DNA of 38,607 bases from Gordonia araii NBRC 100433 (lineage in GTDB: Bacteria > Actinomycetota > Actinomycetes > Mycobacteriales > Mycobacteriaceae). The DNA is taken from the NCBI RefSeq assembly GCF_000241265.1, contig NZ_BAEE01000005.1, positions 1 to 38,607 on the forward strand. The letters run 5' to 3'. Both the position numbers and the translations under genes were made by a program. Below the pieces are notes generated by a model that had not been told where the DNA came from, did no database searches, and saw only the letters and a list, made by a program, of their open reading frames with translations. This document shows, piece after piece, positions 34,865 to 38,607 of this stretch. The stretch's first letter is position 1, and every line of letters starts with the position of its first letter.

Positions 34865-35952
34865 GCGAGCGGACGCGCGGCCGGTTCGCGCGGCTCTGGG
34901 GCTGGCCGATGGCCGTCGCCGCTGCGGTCGTCGCGGTGGTGGTCAGCGCGGTCGTCGTCTCCGCCGCGGCTCCGTTCGGCATGGCGAGCCTGGCCGTGTG
35001 GTCGCGCGGCGTGTGCGCACAGTTCGCCGACGCCACCGGCCTCTACGTCGGCAACAACGTCTCGATGCTCGGCGTCACCGTTGGACGGGTGACGGGTATC
35101 GAGCAGCGGCACGACTCGGTCGAGGTGCGGATGGACGTCGTGCCCGACCTGAAACTGCCCTCCGACACCGGTGCCGTCATCGCGGCGAGTTCGATTGTGA
35201 CCGACCGCCGGGTCGAATTCACCAAACCGTACGTCCGCGGGCCGGAACTGTCCGACGGCGTGTGCATCTCGCGCGAGGACACCCGCACCCCCAAGGGGAT
35301 CAGCGACGCCCTCGACGGACTGAACCGCACGGTGTCGGCCGCCCTCGGAACCGACGATCCGACCAAGGCGCGTGAAGGGGCGAAGGCCCTCGAAGAGTTC
35401 GTGAACAACGCCACGACGATCGCCGACGGGAACGCCGGTCAGCTCAACCTGTTCCTCGCCGCGACGTCGAAAGCGCTGGGCGACCCGGCCGTGCTCGACA
35501 CGTCGGCCCGGCGGATGGTCGATTCCCTCCAATCGCTGACCACGATGTTCGTGACGAATTGGCCCGACTTCAACAAGCTGCTGGACAACCTGAGCAACAC
35601 TGCCAAGCTGATCCAAGGGTCGACCAACGGGCTCGGGCAGGCGATCGCCTACGCCAACGACTTCCTGCCGATGCTGGTGCGCAACATCGGGAAATACGAT
35701 CGCCAGCTCTACGGAATCGCCGACGCGCTGGTGCCCTATGCCCACGAGTTGCTCAAGCGAGCCGACAACTTCGTCGACCTGTTGCTCTACCTCCCGGCCG
35801 CCATCGGCAAACTTCCCGGCCTGGTGGACCCGATCCTGCGGGCGCTGCTGTTCACCTACAAGTCGCCGCGGTTCGAGACGTCGGTCAACGGGCAGCAGAC
35901 CACGGTCGATCTGGCCGACCTGCTCAACTCGATCAACGGAGGCCGACGATGA
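34858..35952 (+). CDS. mceD: Mce family protein D
   Basis: The 364-residue subunit is the longest of the set. It has an anchor around VAAAVVAVVVSAVVVSAA and an MCE domain with LYVGNNVSMLGVTVGRVTGI. Its helical region ends in INGGRR. The ATG at 34858 overlaps the mceC stop by 7 bases; a GTG at 34834 would add eight residues inside mceC and is less likely. Confidence 0.92.
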   Translation: MLSERTRGRFARLWGWPMAVAAAVVAVVVSAVVVSAAAPFGMASLAVWSRGVCAQFADATGLYVGNNVSMLGVTVGRVTGIEQRHDSVEVRMDVVPDLKLPSDTGAVIAASSIVTDRRVEFTKPYVRGPELSDGVCISREDTRTPKGISDALDGLNRTVSAALGTDDPTKAREGAKALEEFVNNATTIADGNAGQLNLFLAATSKALGDPAVLDTSARRMVDSLQSLTTMFVTNWPDFNKLLDNLSNTAKLIQGSTNGLGQAIAYANDFLPMLVRNIGKYDRQLYGIADALVPYAHELLKRADNFVDLLLYLPAAIGKLPGLVDPILRALLFTYKSPRFETSVNGQQTTVDLADLLNSINGGRR

Positions 35953-36959
35953 GGAAGCAGGCGAGGCGGTACTTGATACTGCTGACGCTCGTGGCACTTC
36001 TGACCACGGGCTGCGGCGTGCGGGCCATCGACATGCCGCTGCCGGGAACGGCGGTGTCCGGTGACACCTACCGGGTCTCGATCGAGTTCGCGAGTGCGCT
36101 GAACCTGCCGGAGAAGGCCAAGGTCTTCGTCGACGGCGTCGAAGTCGGCATGGTCGACACGATCGGGCTCGAAGGCCGTACCGCGGTCATCAACGTTCAG
36201 ATCCGGCGCGACGTGCAGTTGTCGACGCGAACGCAGGCGAGTATCAGGCAGTCGTCGCTGCTGGGCGACCTGTTCGTGGATCTGAGTGTTCCGCAGGAGG
36301 AATCGCGGTCCCTGCTGCGCGACGGCGGCCGCATTCCGATCGGCCAGACGGTCCCCGCCGACAACGTCGAGGACATGTTGCGGTCGATGTCGATGTTCGT
36401 ACTCGGTGCCCCGACCGAGGGACTGGCCAGGATGGTCAACGAGGTCAACGCGTCGTTCCCGCCACCCGCGGAACTCGACTCGCTGCGCCGGTTCGGGATG
36501 GCCGCCCTGCACGAGCTGGCCGACAGCCGCCCGGTCGTCGAGCGTCTGCTCGCCTCGTCGTCGTCGATCGTCGCGACCGTCGGCAAGAACGCTGGCCGCG
36601 TGGACTTCCTGCTCCAGAACGGCCCGCCCCGTACGGCCGGGCTGGCGGATGTCCTCTTCGGCGTGGTGGACCTGATGTTCGGCATGGCGCACCTGACCAA
36701 GCCCATCACCCCGCTGCTCAAACCCAACACCCCGGAGTTGCGCCGCATGATCGGCATCCTCAAACCGATGGGTTTGGCCGTCGCCTACGCCGACTACACC
36801 GTGCCCCAGAACCTCGAACTGACCAACAGCCTGCTGCGGGACAAACTCGTGCCCTTCTTCAGCTCACCGCTCAACGTGCGCGTCCGAACCGACAAGCCGG
36901 CGACGGCGCAGGCCGATCAGATGATCGGCGTCCTCCGCGCGATCGGAATGGTCCGATGA
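35949..36959 (+). CDS. mceE: Mce family protein E (lipoprotein)
   Basis: The 336-residue subunit is the lipidated member. The signal peptide ends in a lipobox (LLTTGC, about Cys22) instead of the plain anchor of the others, as is usual for MceE. The MCE domain reads LPEKAKVFVDGVEVGMVDTI and is followed by SLLGDLFVDLSVP. It overlaps mceD and mceF by ATGA. Confidence 0.94.
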   Translation: MRKQARRYLILLTLVALLTTGCGVRAIDMPLPGTAVSGDTYRVSIEFASALNLPEKAKVFVDGVEVGMVDTIGLEGRTAVINVQIRRDVQLSTRTQASIRQSSLLGDLFVDLSVPQEESRSLLRDGGRIPIGQTVPADNVEDMLRSMSMFVLGAPTEGLARMVNEVNASFPPPAELDSLRRFGMAALHELADSRPVVERLLASSSSIVATVGKNAGRVDFLLQNGPPRTAGLADVLFGVVDLMFGMAHLTKPITPLLKPNTPELRRMIGILKPMGLAVAYADYTVPQNLELTNSLLRDKLVPFFSSPLNVRVRTDKPATAQADQMIGVLRAIGMVR

Positions 36960-37903
36960 AGCTCCCCGCCCCCGTGACGCTCCTGCTGCTGGCCATCATC
37001 ACGGCGCTGGGCAGTGTCTACATGGCGTTCGGGGTACTCGGCTACAACCCGGCGAAATCGTCGTCGACGTTGACCGTGCTGATGCCTTCCTCCGGCGGGT
37101 TGATGAATACATCGCTGGTGTCGCTGCGCGGCGCACACGTCGGCAAGGTCCTATCCATCGCCGAGGCCGAGGACGGCCTGCGGGTCCGCGTCACGGTGGA
37201 CGCGAGCGCGAAGATCCCGGTCGACTCGACGGTGCGGGTCGCGAACCTGTCCGCGGCCGGCGAGCAGTACATGGACTTCCAGCCGGCCGCGCTCAATCCA
37301 CCGTTCCTCGCCGACGGCGCCGTGGTGCCGGCCAGCCAGGTGAAGCCGGGGACCACGGTCGGCGAGGCGTTGGCGAAGCTGGACGCCTTCACCAACGCCA
37401 TCAGCGCCGATTCGCTGAACACGTTGATCACGACGATGCGCGGCGGATTCGCCGGGCGGGAGCAGGACTTCGAAAAGGTCATCCGGGCCACGTCGATGTT
37501 CGGCCAGCTGCTCACCGACAAAGCCGCCGAACTGCGCCAGCTCTACCGCAATCTCCAGACGCTCGGCGACCGCTTCGCCGGCTACGGCCCGCTCGTGAGC
37601 CGGGCCGCGGGGGCCATCGGCGCCGCGATTCCCGACGTGTTGTTCATCGTGGCGCAGTTCGAGCGGTACTCACACGTCGGCGAGAAGGTGTGGAAGGACC
37701 CGATCGGGCCGCTGATCGACAAGCTGACCGGTTACTGCGCGAAGCTGTGCCCGGACTTCGCGCTGATCGCCTCGATCCTCGGCCCCTACACGAAACTCGT
37801 CCGCCCGATCCGCGTCGACATCACCGAGCTGCTGCGCGCGGCGAAGATGGTCTTCCCGGGAGACGGCACCGCCCACGTCGCGGTCATGAGACCGCCGCGA
37901 TGA
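36956..37903 (+). CDS. mceF: Mce family protein F
   Basis: The 315-residue last Mce subunit has an anchor (VTLLLLAIITALGSVYMAF) and the MCE domain LMNTSLVSLRGAHVGKVLSI with AGEQYMDFQP. A helical part with two cysteines (YCAKLCPDF) follows. It is short for MceF, which often exceeds 400 residues. Its stop overlaps the mini-ORF at 37900. Confidence 0.93.
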   Translation: MKLPAPVTLLLLAIITALGSVYMAFGVLGYNPAKSSSTLTVLMPSSGGLMNTSLVSLRGAHVGKVLSIAEAEDGLRVRVTVDASAKIPVDSTVRVANLSAAGEQYMDFQPAALNPPFLADGAVVPASQVKPGTTVGEALAKLDAFTNAISADSLNTLITTMRGGFAGREQDFEKVIRATSMFGQLLTDKAAELRQLYRNLQTLGDRFAGYGPLVSRAAGAIGAAIPDVLFIVAQFERYSHVGEKVWKDPIGPLIDKLTGYCAKLCPDFALIASILGPYTKLVRPIRVDITELLRAAKMVFPGDGTAHVAVMRPPR

Positions 37904-37941
37904 TTGCCAGCCCACCGACCGCGAAGCGGAGGAAACAATGA
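37900..37941 (+). CDS. 13-codon mini-ORF bridging mceF and the next gene
   Basis: The frame reads MIASPPTAKRRKQ and stops. It overlaps the mceF stop by 4 bases (ATGA) and the next start codon by 4 bases (ATGA), and contains the GGAGG ribosome binding site of that next gene. It may serve translational coupling rather than make a useful peptide. Translation is not proven. Confidence 0.35.
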   Translation: MIASPPTAKRRKQ

Positions 37942-38582
37942 ACGCTACGACGAAAGGCCGTCCCGTGACGGATGTCGATCGCTCCGACGATGCCGGCGAG
38001 CCGGATCCGGTACCCGCTGAGGACGGCGATGCGCGGTCCTCGCGACGGCGCGCACTCACCATCCCGCTGCCGGCGCTGTCGATGCCGCCACTCGCCGGCC
38101 GTCGATGGGTCCTGGGCGGCGTCGGCGCGATCCTCCTGGCCGCCCTGGTGTTCTGCGCGCTGGGATGGCGCTCGTCGGCCGCGGACCTGCGAGCAGCCCG
38201 CGCCGAACAGGCGGACATCGCCGCCACCAGCCAGGTCGCCCGCGACTACACCCTGCGGTCGCTGACCTACGACCACCGGAGGCTCGACCACTTCTTCTCC
38301 GGGGTGAATCGCGGTGCGACTCCGGGGCTGCGCGCCAAGTACCGGGAAGTCCGGGAGACGCTGACCGACATCATGAGCAAGTCCCAGGTGGTGGCCTCGG
38401 GCGAGGTGCTGGGCACCACGGTGACCAGCAAGAAGCCCGGACGCTACGAGTTCCTCGTATTCGCGACGCAGAAGACCCAGAACATTCAGCAGCCCGAACC
38501 CGCCGAGGTGCCGAATCTGCTGAAGGTCACCGTCGTGCGGTCCGACGACAAGTGGCTGGTCGACGATTATGCCTCGAGATAG
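37938..38582 (+). CDS. Mce-associated membrane protein (Mam)
   Basis: The 214-residue protein has an acidic and basic cytoplasmic N-terminus. One transmembrane helix (about residues 57-77, WVLGGVGAILLAALVFCALGW) precedes an extracytoplasmic domain of the Mce-associated type, with DYTLRSLTYDHRRLDHFFSGVNRGAT and the closing strand KWLVDDYAS. Such proteins stabilise or assist Mce complexes. GCGGAGGAAACA precedes the ATG. A 15-bp direct repeat begins at its last codons and continues past the stop. Further mam genes may lie outside the window. Confidence 0.9.
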   Translation: MNATTKGRPVTDVDRSDDAGEPDPVPAEDGDARSSRRRALTIPLPALSMPPLAGRRWVLGGVGAILLAALVFCALGWRSSAADLRAARAEQADIAATSQVARDYTLRSLTYDHRRLDHFFSGVNRGATPGLRAKYREVRETLTDIMSKSQVVASGEVLGTTVTSKKPGRYEFLVFATQKTQNIQQPEPAEVPNLLKVTVVRSDDKWLVDDYASR

Positions 38583-38604
38583 CCGACCCGCCTCGAGATA
38601 GCCG
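38571..38604. repeat. 15-bp direct repeat across the stop codon of the last gene
   Basis: GCCTCGAGATAGCCG occurs at 38571-38585, where it includes the TAG stop, and again at 38590-38604, four bases later. The window ends there, so the full extent of the array is unknown. Confidence 0.7.
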
Positions 38605-38607
38605 GCG

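Overview
The window reads as chromosomal DNA of a high-GC mycolate-type actinobacterium (order Mycobacteriales; Gordonia or a close relative is my best guess, genus uncertain). The reasons are a YrbE/Mce lipid-import operon, a stand-alone groEL2-type chaperonin with two CIRCE boxes, a DUF222/13E12 HNH gene, KshB-like and saccharopine-reductase-like redox enzymes, many 4-bp ATGA/GTGA gene overlaps, and several leaderless promoters (TANNNT followed 6-7 nt later by the start codon).

Left part (1-18.2 kb) holds mixed, mostly housekeeping genes: a DUF222 HNH endonuclease; a PhoA-type lipoprotein alkaline phosphatase behind a PHO-box-like repeat; groEL under two CIRCE operators and closed by a strong two-way terminator; a divergent hotdog thioesterase/TetR pair around a 20-bp operator; DUF4166, SRPBCC, a small secreted repeat protein and a four-helix membrane protein; a PucR-family regulator; a secreted alpha/beta hydrolase; a secreted SGNH esterase; a prolyl oligopeptidase; an old-yellow-enzyme reductase with its TetR; and lipoamide dehydrogenase.

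Right part (18.2 kb to the end) looks like one functional locus. In order it encodes a divergent DUF4873 protein, a trans-enoyl-reductase-like protein, an AurF-like diiron protein with altered metal ligands, a cytochrome P450, a DUF2236 (MpaB/rubber-oxygenase family) protein, a canonical AurF-like diiron oxygenase, an alpha/beta hydrolase, a Baeyer-Villiger-type monooxygenase, an SDR, a KshB-like ferredoxin reductase, a second alpha/beta hydrolase, YrbE-A/B, Mce A-F and an Mce-associated membrane protein. Four promoters in this part carry the same 13-bp palindromic motif, RGTA-N5-TACY (five copies, always with G at position 8), within about 10-60 nt of the start codon. I infer a regulon that couples import of a lipid or terpenoid through a dedicated Mce transporter to oxidation by four classes of oxygenase, then ester cleavage and redox steps. 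The substrate cannot be told from sequence. The P450/DUF2236 pair has clearly lower GC (about 50% in sampled lines against about 70% in the mce genes) but carries the same operator, so it looks like a later addition to the regulon.

The mce operon is translationally coupled almost throughout. A 13-codon mini-ORF links mceF to the last gene by 4-nt overlaps on both sides.
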